Positions 9,632 through 19,094 of a stretch of 64,000 nt of DNA are shown here, piece by piece (the first letter of the stretch is position 1; each line of letters begins with the position of its first letter). The translations under genes were made by a program, and so were the position numbers. The DNA lies in the NCBI GenBank assembly GCA_028382005.1, contig JAOESH010000006.1:16461-80460 (forward strand). The letters run 5' to 3'. Source of the stretch: Pseudomonadota bacterium (GTDB lineage: Bacteria > Pseudomonadota > Alphaproteobacteria > Puniceispirillales > Marisalimonadaceae). The notes under the pieces are model-generated. The model did not search any database. It had not been told where the DNA came from and saw only the letters and a list, made by a program, of their open reading frames with translations.

Positions 9632-10708
9632 ATGAAAAAAAACAAACCAAACCATAAATTAAATCCCATAAATTATAGCGACGCTGGAGTAAATATAGAT
9701 GTTGGTGAAGAACTAGTATCAGAAATTTCTCCTATTGCTAAAGCAACATCCATAAAAGGAACGATTGGTGATATTGGTGGTTTTGGTGGTTTGTTTGACT
9801 TAAAAAAGTCTGGCTTTAAAGATCCAATACTCGTGTCAAGTACAGATGGCGTCGGTACAAAGCTTCAACTAGCAATCAAAACTAAATCTTATTTTAACAT
9901 AGGTATTGATCTAGTTGCTATGTGTGCAAACGATGTTTTAGCTCAAGGTGCGATCCCATTATTTTTCATGGACTACTTTGCTACAGGTAAACTTAAAAAA
10001 GATATTGCTGTTGAAGTGATTAAAGGAATAGCTGAAGGCTGCAAACAATCCGGCTGTGCTTTAATAGGAGGAGAAACAGCTGAAATGCCTGGACATTATC
10101 AAAATGATAGCTTTGATTTAGCTGGTTTTTGCGTAGGTGCTGCTGAAAGAGAAAATGTATTAAATAAAAATTCAGTTAAACATGGTGATAAAGTTATTGC
10201 TGTGGCTAGTAGCGGCATTCATTCAAATGGTTATTCTTTAGTCAGAAAAATAATAGAAACTAGATCTATTGATATTTCAAAAAAAATAGCCTTTGATAAT
10301 ACAAAATCACTTGCCGAATCACTAATGGAACCGACACTTTTATACACTAAAGCTTTTCTAGCCGCTAATAAAAACTTGAAAGTAAAGTCCTTAAGTCATA
10401 TCACAGGTGGTGGTTTAATTGAAAACCCACCCAGAGCATTTAATAAGAACTTAACACTTCAATTTAATATGAGTAATTTTGAGTTGCCCCCGCTCTTTAA
10501 ATGGCTTCAAAAACAAGCAAATATATCACTTTTTGAATTAACTAGAACTTTTAATTGCGGGATTGGTTTATTAATTTTTGTAGATCAAAAAGACGTGGAG
10601 ATAATGCTTAAAGATATAAATAATATCGGATATCAAAGCTTTTTAATAGGATCTATGATAGAAAACAAGTTAAATAAAAACGTAATATTTGATGGTTGGG
10701 AATTGTAG
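9632..10708 (+). CDS. purM: Phosphoribosylformylglycinamidine cyclo-ligase (AIR synthetase)
   Basis: Catalyses ATP-dependent ring closure of FGAM to aminoimidazole ribonucleotide in purine synthesis. Family marks include YSDAGVNIDVG near the N-terminus, the glycine-rich IGGFGGLFDL, the signature SSTDGVGTKLQLA, ALIGGETAEMPG, and HITGGGLIENPPR in the C-terminal domain. Length (358) is standard. The usual partner purN does not follow; a small cytochrome oxidase subunit gene does. PurF, the pathway's first enzyme, is at 31103-32530. Confidence 0.97.
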   Translation: MKKNKPNHKLNPINYSDAGVNIDVGEELVSEISPIAKATSIKGTIGDIGGFGGLFDLKKSGFKDPILVSSTDGVGTKLQLAIKTKSYFNIGIDLVAMCANDVLAQGAIPLFFMDYFATGKLKKDIAVEVIKGIAEGCKQSGCALIGGETAEMPGHYQNDSFDLAGFCVGAAERENVLNKNSVKHGDKVIAVASSGIHSNGYSLVRKIIETRSIDISKKIAFDNTKSLAESLMEPTLLYTKAFLAANKNLKVKSLSHITGGGLIENPPRAFNKNLTLQFNMSNFELPPLFKWLQKQANISLFELTRTFNCGIGLLIFVDQKDVEIMLKDINNIGYQSFLIGSMIENKLNKNVIFDGWEL

Positions 10709-10840
10709 ATCAATTTAAATATATGATTTTTAAACATAGCGACATATAAATCACTTAATTATTGATTATAAACTATGCTATAACTACTAATATATTATCC
10801 AATTTATAATTCACATTTATCTAATATTAGGAGCAATTTA

Positions 10841-10969
10841 ATGGCTAATAAAACTGACAAAGAAACAGAAGAACATAAAGAATTTTATGAAAATTTTTTA
10901 CAATACACTACATATAGTACTGTAGCAGTAATAGTTATTGTAGCTTTAATGGCAATTTTTTTAGTTTAA
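10841..10969 (+). CDS. aa3-type cytochrome c oxidase subunit IV, very short
   Basis: A 42-residue protein: a charged N-terminal half (MANKTDKETEEHKEFYENFL) and a single transmembrane helix rich in Val, Ile and Ala ending MAIFLV. This matches the tiny bacterial aa3 oxidase subunit IV family of alphaproteobacteria, whose F/Y-x-x-F...W/Y-ST-x-A-V helix is distinctive. An AGGAG ribosome binding site at 10829-10833 lies 7 bases before the ATG. It is an accessory, non-catalytic helix of the oxidase. The other oxidase genes are not in this window. Confidence 0.82.
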   Translation: MANKTDKETEEHKEFYENFLQYTTYSTVAVIVIVALMAIFLV

Positions 10970-10980
10970 AAGGTCCTTGT

Positions 10981-11403
10981 TTAGATAGATAATTCAATAC
11001 CCGCAAAGAAAAAAGAAATTTCTAAATTTGCATTTTCAAGACTATCAGAACCATGAACTGAATTTGCCTCTATGCTTTCAGCAAATTCTTTTCTAATTGT
11101 TCCTGTATCAGCTTCTACCGGGTTTGTAGCACCCATAACGTCTCTGTTAAGTTTTACGGCATTTTCACCTCGTAAAACTTGAACTATTACTGGGCCTGAA
11201 ATCATAAAGTCAACTAAATCATTATAAAATGGTCTTTCTTTGTGGACTTCATAAAATTTTTCAGCCATCTCCTTTGATAAATGTAATCTTTTTTGTGCAA
11301 TAATTTTTAATCCTGCTTTTTCAAATTTAGCGTTTATTAAACCAGTTAAATTTCTTTTAGTAGCATCTGGTTTAATTATAGATAAAGTATTTTCAGTAGG
11401 CAT
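10981..11403 (-). CDS. ndk: Nucleoside diphosphate kinase
   Basis: Transfers the gamma phosphate of ATP to other (d)NDPs through a phosphohistidine. The sequence starts [21 protein letters not shown] and holds the active-site motif NSVHGSDS with the catalytic His. A TTG at 11415 would extend the frame by four codons, but the GGAG ribosome binding site covers those codons and lies 6 bases from the ATG at 11403. I therefore place the start at 11403, giving the usual 140 residues. It is convergent with the oxidase subunit gene and lies downstream of pepA on the same strand. Confidence 0.96.
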   Translation of the reverse strand: MPTENTLSIIKPDATKRNLTGLINAKFEKAGLKIIAQKRLHLSKEMAEKFYEVHKERPFYNDLVDFMISGPVIVQVLRGENAVKLNRDVMGATNPVEADTGTIRKEFAESIEANSVHGSDSLENANLEISFFFAGIELSI

Positions 11404-11487
11404 ATTATTCTCCAAAGGATTAATGTGTTTGTTTGATATATAATTTGTATTTATTAATCAAGGATTATTCAGAGAAAAAAATATTTA

Positions 11488-12963
11488 TTACATTTTTTTA
11501 TGATCTTTTATAAGTTGGTAAAGCATTTTAACACCCCATCCAACACCACCATTGGGAATTGTAGGTGAAGATTTGTTTTTCCAAGTGACGCCTGCAATAT
11601 CTAAATGTGCCCAAGGTGTTTTTTCAACATGTCTTTTTAAAAAACATGCAGCAGTTATAGAACCAGCCCCAGGGCCACCAATATTTTTCATGTCAGCGAT
11701 TTCTGTTTTTATTAATTGATCATATTCGTCGTCTAAAGGCATTTCCCATACTTTTTCACCGCTTTTTTCGCCTGCATTGAAAATAGCTTCAGAAAGAGTT
11801 TTATTATTAGAAAACAAACCGGCTCTAATATTTCCTAATGCAACAATCATCGCTCCAGTTAGTGTAGCTAAATCTATTAAAAATTGTGGTTTATATTTTT
11901 TTTCAGTCCAAGACAATATGTCAGCTAGAACTAATCGCCCTTCCGCATCTGTATTTAATACTTCTATAGTTTGACCGGAGACCGAGTTAACTACATCACC
12001 AGGTCTTTGAGCATCTCCATCTGGCATGTTTTCAACAAGACCTATAACTCCGATTATATTACTTTTGATTTTTGACATTGCTACGCTTTCAATTAAACCT
12101 GTTACGGTTGCGGCTCCTCCCATATCCCATTTCATATCCTCCATTGATTTTGGTGGTTTTAAAGACAATCCTCCTGAATCAAAACACACTCCTTTGCCAA
12201 TAAAAGCAAGTGGAGAGGTTTCTTTGTCTCCACCCATCCATTCCATTACAACTACTCTACTATCTTTTCGAGATCCTCTGCCAACTGCCAAAAGCGCTTC
12301 CATACCCATTTTTTTTAATTCGGCTTCATCAAAAACAGTTACCTTCACACCGATATCTCTAAGCTTTATGCATTCGTCGGCAAAACTTAATGGGAAAAGA
12401 ATATTAGGTGGTTGCCACACCAAGTCTCTTGCTAAATATACACCTTGAGCAATACTTCTAATTTCTTCAAAAAGTGACAAGTTTTTTTCAAAATCTTTAC
12501 ATTTAAATATAATTGAATTTAGGTTGTTTGCTTCACTCTGCTTTATTTTCTTATAATTAGAAAATTTATAAGAACCAAGTAGAATACCAAGGGCAATTCT
12601 TTGATTTATATTTTTATCATTTTCATAAATAATAGCTTCCACACAACCTATATTTTTTATAGAATTATAAATTTTACCACCTAATTGTTCTAAATAATCA
12701 TCTTGTAACTTTATATTTTCAGATTTTCTTTTTACTAATAAAAAAGTACCTTTTTCAGATCTGACAATCACGTTGTTCGAAGGATTACCATTTAAAAAAC
12801 TATTTAACAAATTTGACAAATCGATATATTCATTCATCCCTTCCGATAAAAGAATATTTTTTTCAGTGAAAAATAAAACATGAATTACTTTGTTTTTATT
12901 TAATTGAATTTGATCATCTGGTTTTTCAAAATTAACTTTAATAAACCTATTTTTATCCTGCAT
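11488..12963 (-). CDS. pepA: Leucyl aminopeptidase (M17 family)
   Basis: Cytosolic two-metal aminopeptidase that removes N-terminal residues from peptides. Metal and active-site motifs are GKGVCFDSGGLSLKP and the family signature NTDAEGRLVLAD, with the long C-terminal catalytic half intact. An upstream ATG (12981) is in frame. But AAGGA lies 6 bases before the ATG at 12961-12963, so I prefer that start (491 residues). It is divergent from lptF, as in many proteobacteria, and some M17 homologues also bind DNA. The short gap to lptF holds an extended -10 promoter for lptF. Confidence 0.95.
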   Translation of the reverse strand: MQDKNRFIKVNFEKPDDQIQLNKNKVIHVLFFTEKNILLSEGMNEYIDLSNLLNSFLNGNPSNNVIVRSEKGTFLLVKRKSENIKLQDDYLEQLGGKIYNSIKNIGCVEAIIYENDKNINQRIALGILLGSYKFSNYKKIKQSEANNLNSIIFKCKDFEKNLSLFEEIRSIAQGVYLARDLVWQPPNILFPLSFADECIKLRDIGVKVTVFDEAELKKMGMEALLAVGRGSRKDSRVVVMEWMGGDKETSPLAFIGKGVCFDSGGLSLKPPKSMEDMKWDMGGAATVTGLIESVAMSKIKSNIIGVIGLVENMPDGDAQRPGDVVNSVSGQTIEVLNTDAEGRLVLADILSWTEKKYKPQFLIDLATLTGAMIVALGNIRAGLFSNNKTLSEAIFNAGEKSGEKVWEMPLDDEYDQLIKTEIADMKNIGGPGAGSITAACFLKRHVEKTPWAHLDIAGVTWKNKSSPTIPNGGVGWGVKMLYQLIKDHKKM

Positions 12964-13051
12964 ATTAATTCCTTTAGACATTTAGCACTGTTGTAATTAA
13001 TTTAATAAGATATATTAATATATTATTAATAACAGTAATTTTAACAAAAAT

Positions 13052-13060
13052 TGGTATAAT
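13052..13060 (+). promoter_or_regulatory. Extended -10 promoter before lptF
   Basis: The sequence TGGTATAAT has a perfect TATAAT (13055-13060) preceded by the TG of an extended -10 element. It predicts a start site near 13067, about 13 bases before the lptF ATG. No good -35 is visible at 16-18 bases upstream, which extended -10 promoters can tolerate. In such AT-rich DNA a chance match is possible. Confidence 0.45.
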
Positions 13061-13079
13061 TTTTTGGATTTATAATTTT

Positions 13080-14195
13080 ATGATTTTAACAAAATATATT
13101 TTCAAACACACAATTAATAATGTGTGCATATCAACAATTGTTTTTTTAGTTGTGATTTGGTTAACGCAGTCTTTTAAAACTATTAAACTAATAATCAACA
13201 AGGGTGCTAACCTTTCAGATTTTTTTATTTTATCTGCATATAGCTTTCCTAATTGGCTTTTAATAGCTCTCCCTTTTGGAACATTTGCAGGCTGCATGAT
13301 TTCTTATTTGAAGTTTGAGAATGACAAAGAGATTGTTGTTATGAAAGCATCTGGGTTAAGTCCTCTAAAAATTAGTAACCCTGCAATTTTAGTAGCTTTA
13401 ATTTCATCTATTATATTATTTATATTATCACACTTTATCCTTCCAATTACTTATAAGAATTTTAAAATACTTCAAAATGAGATTAGAAATAACTCAAAAG
13501 AATTGATTATTAAAGATAATATTTTTCTAGATATTAGTGAAAACCAGACTATCTTTATCGGACAATTAAACGACAGCAATTATTTTGAAGAAATTTTTAT
13601 TCAAGACAGGACTGATCCTTTAAATCTAATTGAACTTTATTCACAAAATGGTGTTTTATCTACTGAACAGAATAAAATAACTTTATTTATGAATAAGGGT
13701 ACTAGATTCTCAACTAAGATTTCTAAAGAACCCACTATTTTAGATTTTGAGAATTATAAACTTGAAATTAAAAAAAATAAATCAAAATTAGTTTCAGCTA
13801 GAGTTTTAGAATATAATGAATACAGTTTTTTTGATTTAATAAAAAAGGCAGATCAAAAACAGGCAAAAAAAGGAAAATTATTAGCAGAAGCTCACTCTAG
13901 AAATACTGTTGTTTTATTACCTATTGTCTTTGTATTAATTGTTATGATTACTATTCTAAATAGTAACTATTCAAGAATTGTGTCCACCTACAAAAAAACT
14001 ATTAGTATTAGCTTTTTAATTATAATACAGAGCATGTTCATTTTAATAAAAAATGCTGTCCATTCTAATGTTATTTTATTACCTTTAATGTATATTTGTC
14101 CCTTAATCGTTATTTCATTAAGTTTTCTTATGATCCATAAGAACATAAATTTTAAAAAACTATTCAAACGTCGTTTAAGAAGGTCGTATTTATGA
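13080..14195 (+). CDS. lptF: LPS export ABC transporter permease LptF
   Basis: Inner-membrane subunit of the LptB2FG complex that extracts lipopolysaccharide and drives it to the Lpt bridge. The 371-residue chain has the YjgP/YjgQ layout: about three N-terminal membrane segments (with PFGTFAGCMISYLKFENDKE between two of them), a periplasmic beta-jellyroll (about residues 130-250), then three more membrane segments. It overlaps lptG by 4 bases, so the pair is translationally coupled. Confidence 0.92.
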   Translation: MILTKYIFKHTINNVCISTIVFLVVIWLTQSFKTIKLIINKGANLSDFFILSAYSFPNWLLIALPFGTFAGCMISYLKFENDKEIVVMKASGLSPLKISNPAILVALISSIILFILSHFILPITYKNFKILQNEIRNNSKELIIKDNIFLDISENQTIFIGQLNDSNYFEEIFIQDRTDPLNLIELYSQNGVLSTEQNKITLFMNKGTRFSTKISKEPTILDFENYKLEIKKNKSKLVSARVLEYNEYSFFDLIKKADQKQAKKGKLLAEAHSRNTVVLLPIVFVLIVMITILNSNYSRIVSTYKKTISISFLIIIQSMFILIKNAVHSNVILLPLMYICPLIVISLSFLMIHKNINFKKLFKRRLRRSYL

Positions 14196-15331
14196 CAGTT
14201 CAATACGATAAACATCCATTTATTCTCTACAAATATTTCACAAAAGAGTTATTACAATTTTTTTTATATGGATTATTTTCTCTTATTATTTTAATTTTTT
14301 TTATAGATGTGATTGAATTATTTCGTCGCACTTCTAATAAAGTTGGAGTAACTCACTTACAAGTTGCTAGTTTTTATAACGTTATTGGAATGGCCGGATT
14401 AAAAATACCTAATAATATAGAAAAAGTTTTGCCTTTTGCCATTTTAATAGGGTCTATTTTATGTTTCAATCAATGGCGAAAAAAAAATTATTATATAATA
14501 TCTAGAACTTTTGGTATCTCTCTATGGAAAATTACATCACCAGCTTTAGTTTCTTTCTTTATAATTGGCCTAATATCAATAATTGTTTTAAACCCAGTAT
14601 CAGCAATATTTAATAAAAAGTACAATTCACTTCAAAAATTATACTTTGGACAAAATAATTTTAAAACTTTTACTTTTGATACAAAAGGTTTTTGGATTAA
14701 GGAAATTTCTAAAAATAAACAATTAATAATAAATGCTAGTAAAATAGATGATATTACTAATACTTTGCATAACGTTAATGTATTCGTATTTGATAAAGAC
14801 CAAAATTTCCAACAACGATTGTCTGCGAACGAAGCAAGGTTTTCAAAAAACACTCTTAATTTATATCAAGTTGATATGATAAGTAGGACAAGTAAATTTA
14901 AAAACATACAAAAATATACTTTTCCTGTTAAATCTAAATCTAGTTACTTTAACGTGGCTATAAATAAACCAGAAACAATTTTTGTTTTAGACTTACCTTC
15001 ATATATTTTTAAAATGAAAAAATATGGGTTAAACACATCAAAACATCTCTTGCATTTTTTTAGATTAGTTTGCCAACCATTTTTGATAATATCTATGATT
15101 TTACTTTCTGCATCCTTGATGTTAAGGAGTAGTGAAAGAAAAGTAGAAGCGGGTATTGTATCTATAACATTAATATTAGGGTTTAGTATGTATTTTATAG
15201 GTGATTTTATTTTTGCACTTGGGTCATCAGATAAATTACCCCCATTACTTTCTGGATTTGGTCCAACTTTAATTGGATTATTTTCAGGCTGTTATTTAAT
15301 GAGTGATATTGACGAACCTAAAAAGATTTAA
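14192..15331 (+). CDS. lptG: LPS export ABC transporter permease LptG
   Basis: Second permease of LptB2FG, with the same six-helix and periplasmic jellyroll layout as LptF. Family marks are KIPNNIEKVLPFAILIGSI in the N-terminal membrane part and a C-terminal segment with SSERKVEAGIVSITLILGFSMYF. Length (379) is normal. The gene directly downstream is surA, whereas most alphaproteobacteria carry lptD between lptG and surA. That outer-membrane component is missing here. Confidence 0.92.
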   Translation: MTVQYDKHPFILYKYFTKELLQFFLYGLFSLIILIFFIDVIELFRRTSNKVGVTHLQVASFYNVIGMAGLKIPNNIEKVLPFAILIGSILCFNQWRKKNYYIISRTFGISLWKITSPALVSFFIIGLISIIVLNPVSAIFNKKYNSLQKLYFGQNNFKTFTFDTKGFWIKEISKNKQLIINASKIDDITNTLHNVNVFVFDKDQNFQQRLSANEARFSKNTLNLYQVDMISRTSKFKNIQKYTFPVKSKSSYFNVAINKPETIFVLDLPSYIFKMKKYGLNTSKHLLHFFRLVCQPFLIISMILLSASLMLRSSERKVEAGIVSITLILGFSMYFIGDFIFALGSSDKLPPLLSGFGPTLIGLFSGCYLMSDIDEPKKI

Positions 15332-15347
15332 ATTAATAGGAAAAAAA

Positions 15348-16610
15348 TTGAGTTACATTAAAATAATTACTTCATACAAGCATCTAATCTTAATACTTTT
15401 TCTTTTGTCAAATACACTTTGTAGTAAAATATTTGCGAATGAGAATTATGTATTATATACGGTTAATAATCTTCCAATAACAAAGTTTGATGTTATCAAC
15501 AAAGCCAAAATTATTTCTTTCTCAATAGACCAAGACTTAAAATTTACAAATTTAAAAAGTTTTTATAATCAATCTTTAAAAACGCTTACTGATGAAAGAA
15601 TCATTGAGGCTAGTGGCTTACTTATTAACAAAAATATTAATAAAATTATATATAATCAAGCTTACCAATTAACATTGCAAGATTTTGATAATTCTGAAAA
15701 TAAATTAAATGAATTTATTGATAAATTATCTATTCCAAAATCTACAATTTTAGATAGATTTAAAAGTCAATTAATATGGAGTGCTGTTCTAAGAGATAGA
15801 TTCAAATTGGAAATTAAAGATATTAATAAAAAATCAAAAGAAATATTTAGAAAACAAAGCGCTCGAAGTAAAATAACTCTTTACGATTTAGCTGAAATAG
15901 TTTTAGAAAAAAAAGGAAATGCCCAACTTTTAAAAAATATTAATTTAGCTCTTAAACAGGGATCAAATTTCTTAGAAATTGCAAAACAAGTTTCAATAAG
16001 TGATTCTGCAAAATTCAAAGGTAAAATTGGTTGGAAAACTTACGAAAATTTACCAACCTATATTTTAAATAAAAAAATAAAAATTAACGAAGGTGATATT
16101 ATTAGCTTTCCAACTAAAGATAAAATTAGAATCATTAAGATATTGGTTAAAAGAAATAATGGTAGGTTAAGTGAAATAGAAAATAAGGTATTGTTAGCTC
16201 AAGTAGATTTTCAAGTCAATTTTCAGGACAAGCAAATCGCTTATATAGACGTAAAAAAAAGGATAACTAAATTATTAAACAAAAAAAGAAGTTGCACTAA
16301 TCTAAAAACATTGAATAATAATAAAGAGCTTAATTTAAAAGTTATTGATTTAAGAATAGCTGATTTAAGCCCAAGCATCCAAAAAATCATAAAAAATAAA
16401 AATTTATATGAAATTTCAGAACCTGTTTTTTTGGGAAACAAGGGTTTTATATACATTACTTGTGATAAACAAAAGGCAAAACTTGTTAAAAATAATTTGG
16501 CTCAAATCAAAAAAAATATTATGGAAAAACAATTTAGAATTTTTAGTGAAAAACTGATTAAAAAACTTAAGAAACAAGCTAATATTATAAATATTGAAAA
16601 AATTAAATAA
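15348..16610 (+). CDS. surA: SurA-like periplasmic chaperone/peptidyl-prolyl isomerase
   Basis: Periplasmic chaperone for outer-membrane proteins. A hydrophobic signal segment (HLILILFLLSNTLCSKIFA) is followed by a SurA_N-like region (YTVNNLPITKFDVINKAKI) and one parvulin-type domain (about residues 180-275, including SVSDSAKFKG-like ISDSAKFKGKIGW). A GTG at 15303 would overlap lptG by 29 bases. A TTG at 15348 has an AGGA 7 bases upstream and gives a proper signal peptide, so I use it (420 residues). It is linked to lptG, pdxA and ksgA as in most proteobacteria. The sequence is divergent and Lys/Asn-rich, so the name rests partly on context. Confidence 0.8.
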   Translation: MSYIKIITSYKHLILILFLLSNTLCSKIFANENYVLYTVNNLPITKFDVINKAKIISFSIDQDLKFTNLKSFYNQSLKTLTDERIIEASGLLINKNINKIIYNQAYQLTLQDFDNSENKLNEFIDKLSIPKSTILDRFKSQLIWSAVLRDRFKLEIKDINKKSKEIFRKQSARSKITLYDLAEIVLEKKGNAQLLKNINLALKQGSNFLEIAKQVSISDSAKFKGKIGWKTYENLPTYILNKKIKINEGDIISFPTKDKIRIIKILVKRNNGRLSEIENKVLLAQVDFQVNFQDKQIAYIDVKKRITKLLNKKRSCTNLKTLNNNKELNLKVIDLRIADLSPSIQKIIKNKNLYEISEPVFLGNKGFIYITCDKQKAKLVKNNLAQIKKNIMEKQFRIFSEKLIKKLKKQANIINIEKIK

Positions 16611-16625
16611 TTCTAAAGTAATAAA

Positions 16626-17642
16626 ATGACATCAACCAAAAAATTTATACTCCTTTCAGCAGGTGATCCCTCAAGTATTTCATCTGAAATAACTATTAAG
16701 GCAATCCAATCTTCTGAAATCAATAGAAATATAATGCCTTTGGTAGTAACTGATCCTCAAATAATTAAAGATTATGGTGAAATTAATAGAAGTAATTTAG
16801 ATATAAACGAAATTAAAGACGAATTGTATTTTTCAGATTATAAAGATAATAAAATTAATGTTATTCCAATCAAAGTTTTTGAAAAACCTGTTTTAGGTAA
16901 ACCAAATGTAAAAAATGCACTTTTTATAAAAAACTCAATTCTTAAATGTGTTAATATAAAAATGACAAGCATTGCCTCAGCAATAGTAACTAATCCAATC
17001 CATAAAAAAACAATGTATGATTCAGGTTTTAATTTTAGTGGTCATACAGAATTTTTAGCATCATTGTCAGTAAAAAAAAAACAACCTGTAATGATGCTTG
17101 TGGGAGAAAACCTAAAAACAATTCCCCTAACAATTCATGTTCCTCTCAAAAAAGTTTCAAAGTTAATTACACAAGAATTAATAATTTTTACTATTAATAC
17201 AGCGAAAGAATATTTAATTTCATACTTTGGTATTTCCAAGCCAACAATAATTGTCACCGGCCTTAATCCTCACGCAGGTGAAGACGGTGATATAGGAGTT
17301 GAAGAAAAAAATACTATAATACCGGCAATAAACAAAGCTATAGACAATAAAACCTACTACTTATCAGGTCCAGTATCTGCAGACACTGCTTTTTCATATA
17401 ACAAAAGGAAAGAATATGATTTAGCTGTTTGTATGTATCATGATCAAGCTTTAATACCAATTAAGACTTTAGATTTTTTTAATGGTGTTAATGTAACATT
17501 AGGGTTAGATTTTATTAGAACTTCTCCAGACCATGGAACAGGGTTTGATATAGCAGGAAAAAATAAAGCTAATCCTCAGAGTTTAATTTCAGCAATTAAC
17601 CTTGGATACTTGATGAGTATTAATAAAGACAATGAAAAATAA
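16626..17642 (+). CDS. pdxA: 4-hydroxythreonine-4-phosphate dehydrogenase
   Basis: NAD-dependent enzyme of the DXP-dependent vitamin B6 pathway. Motifs include GDPSSISSEI at the N-terminus, FSGHTEFLA, the metal and substrate region GLNPHAGEDGDIGVEE, and the C-terminal run MYHDQALIPIK followed by RTSPDHGTGFDIAGK. Length (338) is typical. The stop overlaps the start of ksgA by 11 bases, so the pair is probably coupled. Confidence 0.96.
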   Translation: MTSTKKFILLSAGDPSSISSEITIKAIQSSEINRNIMPLVVTDPQIIKDYGEINRSNLDINEIKDELYFSDYKDNKINVIPIKVFEKPVLGKPNVKNALFIKNSILKCVNIKMTSIASAIVTNPIHKKTMYDSGFNFSGHTEFLASLSVKKKQPVMMLVGENLKTIPLTIHVPLKKVSKLITQELIIFTINTAKEYLISYFGISKPTIIVTGLNPHAGEDGDIGVEEKNTIIPAINKAIDNKTYYLSGPVSADTAFSYNKRKEYDLAVCMYHDQALIPIKTLDFFNGVNVTLGLDFIRTSPDHGTGFDIAGKNKANPQSLISAINLGYLMSINKDNEK

Positions 17643-18462
17643 ACAGGATATTGAATTACCTACTATTAGAGAAATCTTAAAAAAAAATAATGTTAAAATT
17701 CATAAATCTTTAGGTCAAAATTTTTTATTTGATATTAACCTTACAGACAAAATCGTTAATAAATCTACACCTATCTTGTCAACAGTAATAGAAGTTGGAC
17801 CTGGGCCTGGATGTTTAACAAGGTCAATCTTAAAGAAAGAACCTAATGTTCTTTTTGCCATTGATAAAGATTTTCAATCTGAGATAATGCTAAATGATCT
17901 TAAAAAAATTTATAAAGAAAAATTAGAAATAATTATTGAAGATGCTTTAAATTATCCAATATGGAAACTAGGAGTTCCGCCAAGACAAGTAATTGCTAAC
18001 TTACCTTATAATACTGGCACTAAAATGTTAATTTTGTGGTTAAAATATATTAATCACTTTGATATGTTAACGCTTATGTTTCAAAAAGAAGTAGCTGATA
18101 GAATTGTAGCAAAACCAGGATCTAAACAATATGGTAGATTATCAATTCTTACGAATTGGTTAACAAGAAGTACAAAGTTATTTGATATACCTAACTCAGC
18201 TTTTTTCCCTCCGCCAAAAGTTAAATCCACTGTAGTCCAATTAATACCCCACAAAAAACCTTTATACAATGTCACTTTTGAGTCGCTAGAAAAAATTACT
18301 CAAATGGCTTTTAGTCAAAGAAGAAAAATGCTTAAAAGTAGTTTAAAAGAAATAAATGGTGAATATATATTAGAAAGTTTAAAAATTTCACCTAACTTGA
18401 GGCCTGAAGAATTGTCTGTACTTGATTTTTGTAGAATAGCAAAAAAAGCTTTTGATAATTGA
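17632..18462 (+). CDS. ksgA: 16S rRNA (adenine1518/1519-N6)-dimethyltransferase
   Basis: Dimethylates two adjacent adenines in the 3' helix of 16S rRNA during late 30S assembly. The N-terminus SLGQNFLFD, the SAM-binding EVGPGPGCLT and the catalytic NLPYN motif are all present, and the C-terminal domain carries FSQRRKMLKSSLK. Length (276) is normal. It is the last gene of the lptF-lptG-surA-pdxA run and converges on gmk with 4 bases between the stops. Confidence 0.97.
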   Translation: MKNKQDIELPTIREILKKNNVKIHKSLGQNFLFDINLTDKIVNKSTPILSTVIEVGPGPGCLTRSILKKEPNVLFAIDKDFQSEIMLNDLKKIYKEKLEIIIEDALNYPIWKLGVPPRQVIANLPYNTGTKMLILWLKYINHFDMLTLMFQKEVADRIVAKPGSKQYGRLSILTNWLTRSTKLFDIPNSAFFPPPKVKSTVVQLIPHKKPLYNVTFESLEKITQMAFSQRRKMLKSSLKEINGEYILESLKISPNLRPEELSVLDFCRIAKKAFDN

Positions 18463-18466
18463 TCTT

Positions 18467-19090
18467 TTATAAAATGTTATTTATTGCTTGATCCAATTTA
18501 ACCTGTCTAAACCTTCTTAATCTTTCTGAATATAAGATAGATTTAACATTATTAAATGCCAACTCAACTTCATTATTTATGACTATAAAATCATATTCAC
18601 TAAAATGACTTATTTCTTTTCGTGCTTCAGACATTCTTTTTAGAAAATTTTCTTTATCCTCACTTGCCCTATTCCCTAATCTAATCTCTAATTCTTTAAT
18701 AGACGGAGGTAATATAAATACTTTAACAACATCTTGTCCAAGATATTTTTCTATTTGACGCGTACCTTGCCAATCAATATCGACAATAACATCTAGGCCT
18801 TTTTCTATTTTAAGTAAAACTTCTTTCTTCAGTGTGCCATAAGAGTGTCCAAAAACATTAGCTGACTCTATAAATTCTTTATTTTTTAGCATTTCTGAAA
18901 ATTCTTGATGATTTTTAAAGAAATAGTCTTTTCCATCTATTTCGCCCTTTCTTTTTTTTCTAGTAGTGGCCGAAATAGATAATGTAACCCCTTTAACTTC
19001 GTTTATTATTTTTTTACATAAGGTAGTCTTACCCGCTCCAGAAGGTGATGATATTACTAAAACAAGACCTCTTCTCTTATTATTTAACAT
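18467..19090 (-). CDS. gmk: Guanylate kinase
   Basis: Phosphorylates GMP to GDP. The P-loop ISSPSGAGKTTLC lies near the N-terminus, followed by SISATTRKKRKGEIDGKDY, the GMP-binding region. An in-frame extension to 19183 would run into mltG. The ATG at 19088-19090 has GAGGG 9 bases upstream and gives the usual length (207), so I use it. It lies 4 bases after mltG. The yicC-like gene often found between mltG and gmk in this class is absent. Confidence 0.95.
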   Translation of the reverse strand: MLNNKRRGLVLVISSPSGAGKTTLCKKIINEVKGVTLSISATTRKKRKGEIDGKDYFFKNHQEFSEMLKNKEFIESANVFGHSYGTLKKEVLLKIEKGLDVIVDIDWQGTRQIEKYLGQDVVKVFILPPSIKELEIRLGNRASEDKENFLKRMSEARKEISHFSEYDFIVINNEVELAFNNVKSILYSERLRRFRQVKLDQAINNIL

Positions 19091-19094
19091 TAAA

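Noticed and set aside
10755..10784. Sigma-70 promoter before the oxidase subunit gene
   Set aside because: TTAATT and TATAAC at 18 bases are plausible, but such pairs are very common in DNA this AT-rich.
12026..12448. 140-residue open frame opposite pepA
   Set aside because: It is the antisense shadow of conserved pepA codons, with no ribosome binding site and no family resemblance.
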